From the NCBI GenBank assembly GCA_029262895.1, contig JAJCYM010000066.1, positions 35,678 through 99,677 on the forward strand: a stretch of 64,000 nt of DNA. Direction: 5' to 3'. The notes below the pieces were generated by a model. That model was not told where the DNA came from and ran no database searches. It worked only from the letters and a program-made list of their open reading frames with translations. This document shows, in pieces, positions 18,063-26,283 of the stretch. Position numbers and translations under genes: made by a program. Every line of letters begins with the position of its first letter. Within the stretch, counting starts at the first letter, position 1. The DNA is from Roseivirga sp. Its GTDB lineage: Bacteria; Bacteroidota; Bacteroidia; Cytophagales; Cyclobacteriaceae.

Positions 18063-19341
18063 CGTTGAGGCTTTTTAGTCTTATAGAAACGGCATTCTTA
18101 TGGCCATCCAACCGTTCAGCAGCTGCCATGGCTTCGATAACGGGACCAATTTTTAACAACCCACTTTGTGTAATTTCCTGATAGGTGATTTTCTTGACAA
18201 AACTGTCCAGTGACACTCCACTGTATGCCTTGGCGAAACCATTGGTTGGCAAGGTGTGATTGGTGCCAGAAGCATAGTCACCGGCAGATTCAGGTGTGTA
18301 ATTCCCTATAAATACAGAACCAGCATTGGTAATCTGGTCGGCAATTTCCCATGGTGCTTTGACGGAAAGAATCAGGTGCTCAGGGGCATACTCATTGAGT
18401 AAATCAACAGCCTCTTCTATGTTCAATACCAGAGCCACACTATTTTCCAGTGCGCTTTGAGCAATCTCCCTTCGTGTAAGCTGAGACAGTTGGATTTGTA
18501 TTTCGGTTCGAACTGCCGATAAAATCTTTTCGCTGCTTGCCACCAATAACACTTGACTATCCACTCCATGCTCGGCTTGTGACAGCAGGTCTGCCGCAAC
18601 AAATTCGGGCATTGCCGTCTCATCCGCATAAACCGCCACTTCCGAAGGTCCGGCAGGCATATCTATTGCCACACCAAATCTGGAGGCCAGTTGTTTAGCC
18701 ATCGTAACATATTGATTTCCAGGGCCAAAAATCTTGTCAACCCTTGATATGCTCTCGGTACCAAAGCACATTGCGGCAATAGCCTGTGCACCTCCAACCT
18801 TAAAAACACGTTTGATTCCGACTAAATCTGCCGTGTATAAAATAGCAGGATTGACACTACCACTTTTATCCGGAGGAGTACACAAAATCACCTCTTTACA
18901 ACCCGAAATACCAGCAGGAACCCCCAACATTAACACTGTAGAAAATAAGGGGGCAGTGCCTCCAGGAATATATAAACCCACTTTTTCTATTGGGACTGAT
19001 CTACGATAACAGTTTACTCCCGGCATGGTCTCAACCTTCAGATCACTTGTCTTCTGAGCCTTGTGAAACTGCTCAATATTGGATTTTGCAACCTGAATGG
19101 CAGCCTTCAGCTCGGTACTGACCAACTGTTTGGCTGCTTCAATTTCTCTCTCCGTTACTTCAAAAGATTTCAGTCTCACCCCATCAAATCGCTCCGTAAA
19201 TTCAAACAAAGCCTGATCTCCCTTGCTCTTTACTCTATCCATGATAAGCCCTGTCCTAGATTCTATTTCTTCGAAATTCTGAACCGGTCTGGCTAGTATT
19301 GCACCCCATTCTTTTCGAGGTGGATTAATGAACGTTTTCAT
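18055..19341 (-). CDS. hisD: Histidinol dehydrogenase
   Basis: HisD oxidises histidinol to histidine in two NAD-dependent steps. The 428-aa protein has the typical motifs: IPGGTAPLFSTVLM, GAQAIAAMCFGT, FGPGNQYVTMAKQ, the zinc-site region LLSQAEHGVDSQ with the following Glu/His residues, and NHTLPTNGFAKAYSGVS near the C terminus. It overlaps hisG by 4 nt, so translation is coupled. Confidence 0.97.
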   Translation of the reverse strand: MKTFINPPRKEWGAILARPVQNFEEIESRTGLIMDRVKSKGDQALFEFTERFDGVRLKSFEVTEREIEAAKQLVSTELKAAIQVAKSNIEQFHKAQKTSDLKVETMPGVNCYRRSVPIEKVGLYIPGGTAPLFSTVLMLGVPAGISGCKEVILCTPPDKSGSVNPAILYTADLVGIKRVFKVGGAQAIAAMCFGTESISRVDKIFGPGNQYVTMAKQLASRFGVAIDMPAGPSEVAVYADETAMPEFVAADLLSQAEHGVDSQVLLVASSEKILSAVRTEIQIQLSQLTRREIAQSALENSVALVLNIEEAVDLLNEYAPEHLILSVKAPWEIADQITNAGSVFIGNYTPESAGDYASGTNHTLPTNGFAKAYSGVSLDSFVKKITYQEITQSGLLKIGPVIEAMAAAERLDGHKNAVSIRLKSLNDV

Positions 19342-20198
19342 ACAATCATCTTTTCTATTGGTACTACCAGAATGCCCTCCGCTCCCGCTTCCCGAAGATT
19401 TTCGATTACTCCCCAGAAATCATCTTCGTTAATCACAGAGTGGATTGAAGACCAGTTTTCCTGGGCAAGGGGCAACACCGTAGGGCTGCGCATGCCAGGG
19501 AGAATATCAATGATCTTATCAATGGCCTCATTAGGCGCATTGAGCAAAATATACTTGCTGCTACGGGCTGCCTGAACAGCGTCAATCCTGAAAAGCAGCC
19601 TCTTCAAAATGGTTCTCTTTTCATCTGACAGTTGCTTGTTGGCAATCAAAACCGCCTCAGACCTAAAAATTACTTCCACTTCTTTCAGCCCATTGCTCAT
19701 CAGTGTACTGCCTGAACTCACAATGTCGCATATGCCATAGGCAAGGCCAATGCTTGGAGCAATTTCCACAGATCCACTGATCTCATGGATATCAGCTTCA
19801 ACATTATTGGCGGCCAGGAAATCTCCAAGAATTTTGGGATAGGAAGTAGCGAGGCGCTTGCCCTGAAAGTCTCCCAACCCTGAATAGGGTTCGTTTTTGT
19901 CTATTGCCAGAGATAATCGGCACTTCGAAAAACCAAGTTTTTGAGTCCAATCAACGGCTTTATCTTTTTCTTCTGCCTCGTTGGCACCCACAATGCCTAT
20001 ATCAGCAATGCCATCCTGTACATAACCGGGTATATCATCGTCCCGAAGGAATAGAAATTCAAGTGGAAAGTTAGTAGCAACCGACTTCAGCTTACCGGTA
20101 CCATTGCTGAATTTAATGCCACACTCTTTAATGAGCTTTAATGATTCATCGCTGAGTCTTCCACTTTTTTGCACAGCAATGCGTAATATATTGTCCAT
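19338..20198 (-). CDS. hisG: ATP phosphoribosyltransferase (long form)
   Basis: HisG catalyses the first, committed step from PRPP and ATP. At 286 aa it is the long form with a C-terminal ACT-like regulatory domain (about residues 210-286, containing NAPNEAIDKIIDILPGM and ILVVPIEKMIV), which normally gives histidine feedback inhibition without HisZ. The catalytic part has DIGIVGANE and the PRPP loop region ISGSVEIAPSIGLA. It is the first structural gene of the operon, 39 nt after the attenuator terminator, so expression should be set by the His leader peptide at 20285-20356. Confidence 0.97.
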   Translation of the reverse strand: MDNILRIAVQKSGRLSDESLKLIKECGIKFSNGTGKLKSVATNFPLEFLFLRDDDIPGYVQDGIADIGIVGANEAEEKDKAVDWTQKLGFSKCRLSLAIDKNEPYSGLGDFQGKRLATSYPKILGDFLAANNVEADIHEISGSVEIAPSIGLAYGICDIVSSGSTLMSNGLKEVEVIFRSEAVLIANKQLSDEKRTILKRLLFRIDAVQAARSSKYILLNAPNEAIDKIIDILPGMRSPTVLPLAQENWSSIHSVINEDDFWGVIENLREAGAEGILVVPIEKMIV

Positions 20199-20237
20199 AG
20201 ATTTACTCTACTTTTATTAGAATTGGAAAGGATTTGC

Positions 20238-20260
20238 AAGAAAAACTGGCTTATCGCCAG
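20238..20260 (-). terminator. Attenuator terminator of the hisGDCB operon
   Basis: On the minus strand CTGGC (20260-20256), a five-base loop, and GCCAG (20250-20246) are followed by TTTTTC. It lies between the His leader peptide and hisG, the position of a transcription attenuator. The 5' arm sequence CCTGGC is repeated in the leader ORF (20324-20329, codons 10-11), offering an alternative partner for GCCAG. Confidence 0.8.
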
Positions 20261-20274
20261 GACGGAATAATTAT

Positions 20275-20322
20275 GTGCATCTCTCTAAGAGAGATGATGG
20301 AAATGATGCACGTGATGTGCAT
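20275..20322 (-). promoter_or_regulatory. Mutually exclusive pairing segments in the his leader
   Basis: The segment ATGCAC/GTGCAT occurs three times in pairing orientation: plus-strand gtgcat at 20275-20280 and at 20317-20322 can each pair with atgcac at 20306-20311, but not at once. A perfect 8-bp hairpin, CATCTCTC with GAGAGATG (20278-20296), overlaps the leader stop codon. Alternative structures of this kind are expected in a ribosome-controlled attenuator. The exact antiterminator is not certain from reading alone. Confidence 0.55.
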
Positions 20323-20356
20323 TGCCAGGGTAGTATGTGTTGATCAATTCGATCAT
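20285..20356 (-). CDS. hisL: Histidine leader peptide of the hisGDCB operon (23 aa)
   Basis: A 24-codon ORF starts with ATG at 20356 and ends with TAG. Residues 14-21 read HHVHHFHH, so six of eight codons are His, and residues 7-9 read TYY. It sits between a good promoter (20364-20393) and a terminator just before hisG. This is the arrangement of a his attenuator: stalling at His codons when charged tRNA-His is low should prevent the terminator. The ATG is only 7 nt from the -7 box, so the mRNA leader in front of it must be very short. The His density makes a chance ORF very unlikely. Confidence 0.92.
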   Translation of the reverse strand: MIELINTYYPGNAHHVHHFHHLS

Positions 20357-20363
20357 GAGGTCG

Positions 20364-20393
20364 CAAATATACAGGGGCTGTTAGTTTAAACAA
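20364..20393 (-). promoter_or_regulatory. Bacteroidota-type promoter of the his leader
   Basis: On the minus strand TTG (20393-20391), a 19-nt spacer and TATATTTG (20371-20364) match the TTG / TAnnTTTG promoter of Bacteroidota primary sigma factor. The box ends 7 nt before the leader ATG. Confidence 0.75.
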
Positions 20394-20454
20394 GTCATGA
20401 CCACGTCAATTATAAATTAATTTGACGTCAGTTCAATTTAGGGAAGTCGTCAGA

Positions 20455-20571
20455 TCGGTGAAATTCCGGATCTGCCTGCGCGGAGCCGCTTCGGCAAAGG
20501 CTGGTATTTTTCTTCTTTTTTGAAATTTTGGAAGAAAAATTCCGGAATGACGTTCTTCCTGCCGATAACGT
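20455..20571. repeat. Palindromic intergenic sequence
   Basis: This gap before the GH113-like gene contains ATTCCGG and CCGGAAT copies in both orientations and a small GCCG-CTT-CGGC hairpin, with higher G+C than its surroundings. It resembles the other short palindromic intergenic elements of this window (22736-22759, 40045-40121, 45291-45311) in style, though not as an exact copy. No gene is visible in it. Confidence 0.35.
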
Positions 20572-20671
20572 TATATCTGATGAAATACCCCTTTAGCAGC
20601 GAAAAAAGCCAATTGACACTATTTTATTTTAGCTACTGAAAAACTATTTCGTATTTATCCGTACTAAATTA

Positions 20672-22060
20672 GTGTCCAAACACAACTCATTGTCAAGAAC
20701 TCCTCTTAAAAGTAAAATCCGAACCTTCCTGGTTTGGTACGGTGCCACAGTATTGGGTTTTATACTTATTATACTGGTTGTCCTTCTGACCGATAAGGAC
20801 ATTCAAAGTGAACGAATCCTGAACATCTTTTGGCTATCAATCAAAGGACTTTTGAGTGCTACTTCATTTTACCTTGTATCCCTAATTCCTTACATCATTT
20901 TTGTTCTCCTCAAAAGTCTCTTTAAGGATTTCAAGAACAGAGGTTGGCCCGGGTTACTCAAGGGAGTCTCTCTCAAAACGATCACCCCGGTCATATTTAT
21001 TTGGGGGTCTCTGCAGTTGATTGATGAGTACCGCTTCGGAGAACAATTTGAATACGAATGGGATCGTAGCGTAGAAAACCGTTCTGACAGCATACGCAAT
21101 AGTTTTGCGCTGGATCAGAAACAACGGGGTATGCATGTGATGGACTTGGAGTCAGATACCACTGATTTAGAAATTCTCAAAGTCAATAATGTGGAATGGC
21201 TCACCTTTGTTCCTTTTATCTCTCAGCAAGACTATGATACGCCAAGCCTGTCAGGCAACTCTGGACCTCGTGGCATAAAACGCAGATTAAGGCGATGGCA
21301 AAACACTATAGAGCTGGCAGACAAGTATGGTTTTAAGGTTATGGTCAAGCCCCATATTTGGCTCAATAATCGGCCTGGGAATGTTTGGCGATCGAGTATC
21401 CGAATGACCAATGAAGAAGATTGGCAAAAATGGTTTAACCAATACAGCACATTCATATTGGCCCATGCACGAATTGCTGAAACCGTGGGTGCCGAGCAAT
21501 TTTGTGTGGGTACTGAGTTGAACGTTTCTGTAATGGAAAAACCTGAGCTATGGTTAGAATTAATCAAGGAAGTCAGGAAGGTTTATTCAGGTAAGCTTAC
21601 CTATGCAGCCAACTGGGACGATGACCTTGAGGACATTCAACTATGGGATGCCCTCGATTTTATTGGCATTCAGGCCTACTTCCCTGTGGCCAAACGTTCA
21701 GCACCCGATTTGGAGGAACTTGAAGCTGGTTGGAAAAGTCATTATCCATTGTTGGAGGCCCTAAATCAAAAATTCAACAAGCCCATTCTATTTACCGAAA
21801 TTGGATATAAAACTACACGCAATGCCGGAAAAGAACCCTGGGAGTGGGATACTTTCAATCATCGGTTTTACAAACGCATCTCTCACAAAACACAAGCCCT
21901 ATGCTACGAGGCCTTCTTTAATACCGTCTGGCAACAACCCTGGTTTGCCGGTGCACATGTTTGGGAATGGCAAGCTCGAGGGACAAGTGATGGCAACAAC
22001 AACTCGTTTACATTGGAAGGCAAACCTGCATTGAATGTGCTGGCCAAGGGATATCGATAA
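20672..22060 (+). CDS. Membrane-anchored GH113-like TIM-barrel glycosidase
   Basis: A 462-aa protein. Three hydrophobic segments (about residues 18-40, 55-80 and 102-118) precede a TIM barrel from about residue 150. The barrel has the hallmarks of glycoside hydrolase family 113 and relatives: probable acid/base Glu282 in VGTELN, FIGIQAYFPV, and probable nucleophile Glu376 in LFTEIGYK, with conserved tryptophans near the C terminus. Known GH113 enzymes cleave beta-mannan. The start is a GTG at 20672; no ATG lies nearby before the first helix. No polysaccharide utilisation genes are adjacent, so the substrate is uncertain and a cell-wall or capsule role is possible. Confidence 0.75.
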   Translation: MSKHNSLSRTPLKSKIRTFLVWYGATVLGFILIILVVLLTDKDIQSERILNIFWLSIKGLLSATSFYLVSLIPYIIFVLLKSLFKDFKNRGWPGLLKGVSLKTITPVIFIWGSLQLIDEYRFGEQFEYEWDRSVENRSDSIRNSFALDQKQRGMHVMDLESDTTDLEILKVNNVEWLTFVPFISQQDYDTPSLSGNSGPRGIKRRLRRWQNTIELADKYGFKVMVKPHIWLNNRPGNVWRSSIRMTNEEDWQKWFNQYSTFILAHARIAETVGAEQFCVGTELNVSVMEKPELWLELIKEVRKVYSGKLTYAANWDDDLEDIQLWDALDFIGIQAYFPVAKRSAPDLEELEAGWKSHYPLLEALNQKFNKPILFTEIGYKTTRNAGKEPWEWDTFNHRFYKRISHKTQALCYEAFFNTVWQQPWFAGAHVWEWQARGTSDGNNNSFTLEGKPALNVLAKGYR

Positions 22061-22104
22061 GTTTCTTCTTCTTTGAAGGCTAGAGTATCTCGCTCGTCTA
22101 CCGC

Positions 22105-22626
22105 CTAACCCTCGCTTGCAAGTCTCCCTAACTCCCTTTCAAAGCCCTCGGCATTGAACCAACCCTGTTCCTCTACTTCATCCAATATATCATTTAGGCG
22201 TTTCCAAAAAGAGGACTTCACACCGCTCAGCTGAACGAAGTTCACAGCTTCTGTGAAGGAATTGAATATGCTTTTGTAAAAGGGCTCTTGTTTAATCTGT
22301 TTTTGGGCATTGAAACGCAGGGCCGTTTCTATATTGAATATCATCAGTTCGGCCAAAAGCAAAGGGTCGAGTTCCAAATCCTGAAAGTGACGAATGGCCT
22401 TTTGGGCTACCGACCTACGCGCCTTTGGTTTTCGACCATTGACAGGAAAGTACTCTTTAGAGATTTTGAACTTAGCCTCTTCTAATAGTTTTTCCTCCTT
22501 TGGGTTAAAGACAAAGTTATAATAGGTGCGAACGGGCTTAAATTTGGCATACAACTCCAACACCTGTGTCTCCAACTCGTCCTTTTTTAAGGACTGTAGG
22601 TATTTAACTAAGGCGCGTTTGCTCAT
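22105..22626 (-). CDS. DUF6155 family protein
   Basis: A 173-aa soluble, helical, basic protein. The start MSKRALVKYLQSLKKDEL and the FKPVRTYYNFVFNP segment are what I remember of DUF6155, a small Bacteroidota/Firmicutes family with no known function. It ends 44 nt from the convergent GH113-like gene and seems to be transcribed alone. The assignment to the family is from memory. Confidence 0.7.
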   Translation of the reverse strand: MSKRALVKYLQSLKKDELETQVLELYAKFKPVRTYYNFVFNPKEEKLLEEAKFKISKEYFPVNGRKPKARRSVAQKAIRHFQDLELDPLLLAELMIFNIETALRFNAQKQIKQEPFYKSIFNSFTEAVNFVQLSGVKSSFWKRLNDILDEVEEQGWFNAEGFERELGRLASEG

Positions 22627-22735
22627 CTTAAAATTTTGGATTACCCAAAACTACATCCTTAACATTAATCTGTAGCCAAGTGGATGGATTTTTTCTAAGA
22701 TCAATTAATGCCGAAAGGGATAAGACAGTTGCCAT

Positions 22736-22759
22736 GCCTGCCTTTGTCGGCAGACAGGC
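22736..22759. repeat. Palindromic intergenic element
   Basis: GCCTG (22736-22740) and CAGGC (22755-22759) bound a hairpin with an internal TGCC/GGCA match; TCCGGGATGAC follows. It lies in the gap between two minus-strand genes and is similar in style to the element at 45291-45311. Confidence 0.4.
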
Positions 22760-22805
22760 CGGAAAACTCCGGGATGACAACTCAGTGCGTTAAAACGAGC
22801 CATTT

Positions 22806-23615
22806 TTACAAATCTCGCTTGACCGTTAGTCTCACGGTGCCCAAATAAAAGACTACCATATAGACCAGTACTAGCACCAATTCTTTCAGCTTTACATAGT
22901 CCTGAATTTCCTGAAAGGCATATTTAGTAAAGGGTACGCTATTGAGCTTATTAATAGTAAGCACCGGTAGAAAATCCTGAGCCCATTGAAAATCAAACAT
23001 CTGTGATCTTACGAAAATAACCGCCTCCACAATAGCTATAAAGAACATCAGCGCCATTGTTAATAGCGGCTTCTTGATCAAAGTGGCCAGCATCATCACA
23101 AAAAGAAGGTAAGTAAAGAGCTGCAAAAAGAACACCCCTAAAAAGAAGACATCTTCGAAAATCACCGATATAGAAGTGTCGTAGGAATAAATCAATCCTG
23201 TAATCATTCCAAAGACAAATAGCGTCACTGTAGATGCTAAACTTAGAAAGCCAGCCATGATAATCTTACTCCAGATAAACTCATGCTTACTGAGGCCATC
23301 AATCACATTTTGGCGGACCGTGCGGTATTGGTATTCATTGGTGATGGCATACACCAAGGCCAAGGCAAGAAATACCTTAAAATAAATAGCTACGAAGGTG
23401 AGATTCTGCCAGATGTCAGGGAACTCATAGAAGGGTAGCATTGTCGGATCAAGTTGATCGATATCAAATTCCCCGAACTTCCTTTTAACCCATTGAAGAA
23501 AAGGCATCACTCCCATGCTGATCACGGCAATCACAACCAGATAGATTATGGAGAGTACCTTAAATGTTCTATTGGCACCTATCTTATGCCATTCAATTTT
23601 CAATAAACGAATCAT
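22806..23615 (-). CDS. ABC-2 type transporter permease
   Basis: A 269-aa integral membrane protein with six likely helices (first near 20-40, last near 245-262). The cytoplasmic YQYRTVRQNVIDGLSKHEFIWSKI segment after the second helix is typical of ABC-2 permeases of the gliding or bacitracin-resistance type. It overlaps the ATPase gene by 4 nt, so the two form one transporter. The substrate is unknown. Confidence 0.85.
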   Translation of the reverse strand: MIRLLKIEWHKIGANRTFKVLSIIYLVVIAVISMGVMPFLQWVKRKFGEFDIDQLDPTMLPFYEFPDIWQNLTFVAIYFKVFLALALVYAITNEYQYRTVRQNVIDGLSKHEFIWSKIIMAGFLSLASTVTLFVFGMITGLIYSYDTSISVIFEDVFFLGVFFLQLFTYLLFVMMLATLIKKPLLTMALMFFIAIVEAVIFVRSQMFDFQWAQDFLPVLTINKLNSVPFTKYAFQEIQDYVKLKELVLVLVYMVVFYLGTVRLTVKRDL

Positions 23616-24517
23616 CCGTTACCCCCTTCTTTATCAGCCAATATTTCCAAAAATTGTTGTTCGAGACTTCGAGTCTTGAGCAACAGATGACTGGCCGTTA
23701 TATTATTTTCAAACAAATATTGATTTACATCTTCTGAGGAGTAGTCTCCCTGCATGGTCATGATATATTTATCCAGTTCTCGTTTCACCTTGGAAGACAT
23801 ACCAGATTTTTCCAGTACCTCCTGGAGGTTATCGACCTTGGCTTTGACTTCAATCATCCGATCTCCCTTAGAAACATCGTCAACGAGTCCAGTGTGTATA
23901 AGCTTACCCCTTCTCAAAACTGCAAAGTGAGTACAAACTTTTTGGACTTCATCCAATAAATGGCTTGCCAATAGAATAGTTTTACCACTGTTTGCAATCT
24001 CCACAATCAGTTCTCGAATCTCTGCAATACCCTGTGGATCCAGGCCATTTGTAGGCTCATCCAGCAGCATTACAATCGGATCACAGAGCAAGGCCGATGC
24101 AATAGCCAGCCTTTGCTTCATTCCCAGTGAAAAGGTGGTATACTTAGTGTCCTTTCTTTCATCCAGACCCACCTGATCTATTACCTCAGGAATTCGGTCA
24201 TAAGAGACTTCCTTAATGTCGCATACAATCTTGAGGTTTTGAACGGCCGTGAGATAAGGGTAGAAAATCGGATGTTCTAAAATGGCTCCTATCTTCTTTC
24301 TGACATTCTTGTCCGGCTTTTCTCCGAACCAAAGATAATCTCCATTGGTTGGGTTAATCACATCTAGTATCATGCCCAGCGTGGTAGTTTTACCACTACC
24401 ATTAGGGCCTAATATGCCGAAGATATTGCCCCGCTTTACCTCAAGACTGAGGTCATCTACGGCTTTGATCCTCCCGTAGTGCTTCGAGAGGTTTCGAATC
24501 GTTAATACTGTTTCCAA
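23612..24517 (-). CDS. ABC transporter ATP-binding protein
   Basis: A 301-aa ATPase with Walker A GPNGSGKTT at 37-45, signature FSLGMKQRLA, Walker B IVMLLDEPTNGLDPQG and the H-loop ASHLLDEV. The extra C-terminal region (about 215-300) is usual for ATPases paired with ABC-2 permeases. It is coupled to the permease downstream. A second, similar ATPase/permease pair lies at 33682-35375. Confidence 0.92.
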   Translation of the reverse strand: METVLTIRNLSKHYGRIKAVDDLSLEVKRGNIFGILGPNGSGKTTTLGMILDVINPTNGDYLWFGEKPDKNVRKKIGAILEHPIFYPYLTAVQNLKIVCDIKEVSYDRIPEVIDQVGLDERKDTKYTTFSLGMKQRLAIASALLCDPIVMLLDEPTNGLDPQGIAEIRELIVEIANSGKTILLASHLLDEVQKVCTHFAVLRRGKLIHTGLVDDVSKGDRMIEVKAKVDNLQEVLEKSGMSSKVKRELDKYIMTMQGDYSSEDVNQYLFENNITASHLLLKTRSLEQQFLEILADKEGGNG

Positions 24518-24565
24518 ATCGTGTTTTTTAAAATAATTGTGAGTAAGACCATAAAGGCCTACACA

Positions 24566-25126
24566 CTATCTAAAAGCTTCAAGCAAGCTGAAGCTCTCAG
24601 CATTGGTATTCATGAATTGAGAAAGTTGCATCAGGTTTGATAAGTCAGGCACTCCATCCAAGTCAAGCAATGACATACCTTCCTGATTCTGTATTAAAAC
24701 AACAAAACCATCAGGTTTTGATCTTTTCTCCCTCATCAAAATATTGATATTCGCTCCTTTTATTCTGGCGGTCATCACACTTTCAAAGCCTTCCCCTTCC
24801 ACATCAGATTGCAGTTTGTTGAAATGCTCATTTCCAGCATTTCGAGGCTCGTAAACAAAGAACTTTACCTTATTTATTCCATCAATCAGACTACCAATAT
24901 CTGGCAAAACAATCTCTGGTTGAGCTTCTTCTGACTCTGATTGAGACTCCATTGATGTCTCGGCTAGTCGCTCACTCATTCGAGCAAGCATTCTAAGTGT
25001 GCTTTTATAGAAAAAATAGGTGCCGTCAGGTTCGTAGTTCTGCCTGAAGCGTTCAATACTTCGGCTTTGTGCAAAAGCCGAAGTAGCAAACAGCACCAAC
25101 ACTGTGGTTAAAATTATTCTTTTCAT
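24566..25126 (-). CDS. DUF4252 domain protein, exported
   Basis: A signal peptide (MKRIILTTVLVLFATSAFAQ) is followed by a DUF4252-type domain with the pattern FYKSTLRMLARM, a Glu-rich loop, and VMTARIKGANINILMREK. The 186-aa length fits. It is the fourth gene of a sigma / anti-sigma / DUF4252 / DUF4252 row. The family is unannotated; the linkage suggests a periplasmic function under control of this ECF sigma factor. Confidence 0.75.
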   Translation of the reverse strand: MKRIILTTVLVLFATSAFAQSRSIERFRQNYEPDGTYFFYKSTLRMLARMSERLAETSMESQSESEEAQPEIVLPDIGSLIDGINKVKFFVYEPRNAGNEHFNKLQSDVEGEGFESVMTARIKGANINILMREKRSKPDGFVVLIQNQEGMSLLDLDGVPDLSNLMQLSQFMNTNAESFSLLEAFR

Positions 25127-25189
25127 ACATCCAAAATCTTAAGTAACACTGTCCCGATGGTTGTCGGGAAACCTCAAAAGAGGGACGGA

Positions 25190-25723
25190 TTAATTTCCGT
25201 CCCCAAGTCTTTCGAGTTCTCTAAAGCCTTCTACTCCAACGCTTTTTGAAAGCTTATAGAGCATATTCAAATCGATGCCATCACCTATGATACTCAAGAG
25301 ACCAAACTCATTGTCGCCTCCCATTACCATAAACAGTTCATCAATTTTATTGCCTTTTTCTTTGATCAGAAAACGTATATTCTTGTCTTCTTCTCTCACA
25401 GACATTAGTTCCTCGTAACCTTTTCCATCTACAAGGGCCAAAGCTTCCCTATACATCTTTTTTCCATCTACATCCTTTTCTGCAGCTATGGCTCTAACTC
25501 CTTTGATTTTACCAATGGACTCTTCCATGTACTTCTGCTCATCCTTATCATCCATCTCAATCGTGCTCATCATCTGAAACATCTTTGAACTGATATTAAT
25601 ACTCAGGAAGTTATCATCTTCCATATACTTTGCGAAATACTTCGAAATCGCATCGTTCTGCGCACTCGCTTCGAATGCCAAAACGCTTATAAACAACATT
25701 ATTACTAACCTTTTCATATTCAA
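25190..25723 (-). CDS. DUF4252 domain protein, exported
   Basis: A 177-aa paralogue of the following gene, with a signal peptide ending near EASAQ and the same overall plan: ISKYFAKYMEDDNFLSINISSKMFQMM, then ELMSVREEDKNIRFLIKEKGNKI and a terminal Ile/Leu-rich part. It starts 14 nt after the anti-sigma gene. A small CCCGA/TCGGG hairpin lies between the two DUF4252 genes and may tune expression of the second. Confidence 0.75.
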   Translation of the reverse strand: MNMKRLVIMLFISVLAFEASAQNDAISKYFAKYMEDDNFLSINISSKMFQMMSTIEMDDKDEQKYMEESIGKIKGVRAIAAEKDVDGKKMYREALALVDGKGYEELMSVREEDKNIRFLIKEKGNKIDELFMVMGGDNEFGLLSIIGDGIDLNMLYKLSKSVGVEGFRELERLGDGN

Positions 25724-25737
25724 TAATTAATCTATTT

Positions 25738-26283
25738 CTAATTTGTTCTATTTAATTCTTTTAAATGTCCGAATGTCGCATCCGAAGCCCTTTCCATTGC
25801 TCCAATGTCATTCACAACCTCTTCAAACTTGCCTAAGTTGCTCAATTCGTTAACTGTCTCGCTCCCCTTATTCATGTATTGAGAAACCAGGAGTAACTGC
25901 TTCTTTAATTCTGCATAGGCAGCTTCTGGTGTATCGAAAGTATCCTCTGGTTGAAATGAGTTTTGCTGTTGAATAAAAATATATGAGCTGATGAACAACA
26001 CCGCAACGGCTGCCGCAATGCTAGAATACCTTTTCACATAATCTGAAAATTTCAACACTCTCACCTCTTCAGGAGCAGCTATCGCAGCCAAAAGTTCCGT
26101 ATCGAAAGACTCATCGAGTTCCTGGCTGCTTTCATTTTCAAAATGAGCAAACAACTCCTTTACTTCAGACAACTCCTCCGAAACATCTTCATCCTGAAGT
26201 AGGCTTTTCAGCTCTTTTTCTTCTTCAACACTGGTCTCTGTATCCCAGTATTTATGAAGCAGTTTCTCTATTTTCGATTCCAT
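25738..26283 (-). CDS. Probable anti-sigma factor (single-pass membrane protein)
   Basis: The N-terminal cytoplasmic part (MESKIEKLLHKYWDTETSVEEEKELKSLL) looks like the short helical sigma-binding domain found in Bacteroidota anti-sigma proteins. One transmembrane helix follows (about residues 88-105, IAAAVAVLFISSYIFI), and the C-terminal 75 residues are extracytoplasmic and helical. It overlaps the end of the sigma gene by about 30 nt, the usual arrangement of a sigma/anti-sigma pair. An ATG two codons earlier (26289) is also possible. Confidence 0.75.
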   Translation of the reverse strand: MESKIEKLLHKYWDTETSVEEEKELKSLLQDEDVSEELSEVKELFAHFENESSQELDESFDTELLAAIAAPEEVRVLKFSDYVKRYSSIAAAVAVLFISSYIFIQQQNSFQPEDTFDTPEAAYAELKKQLLLVSQYMNKGSETVNELSNLGKFEEVVNDIGAMERASDATFGHLKELNRTN

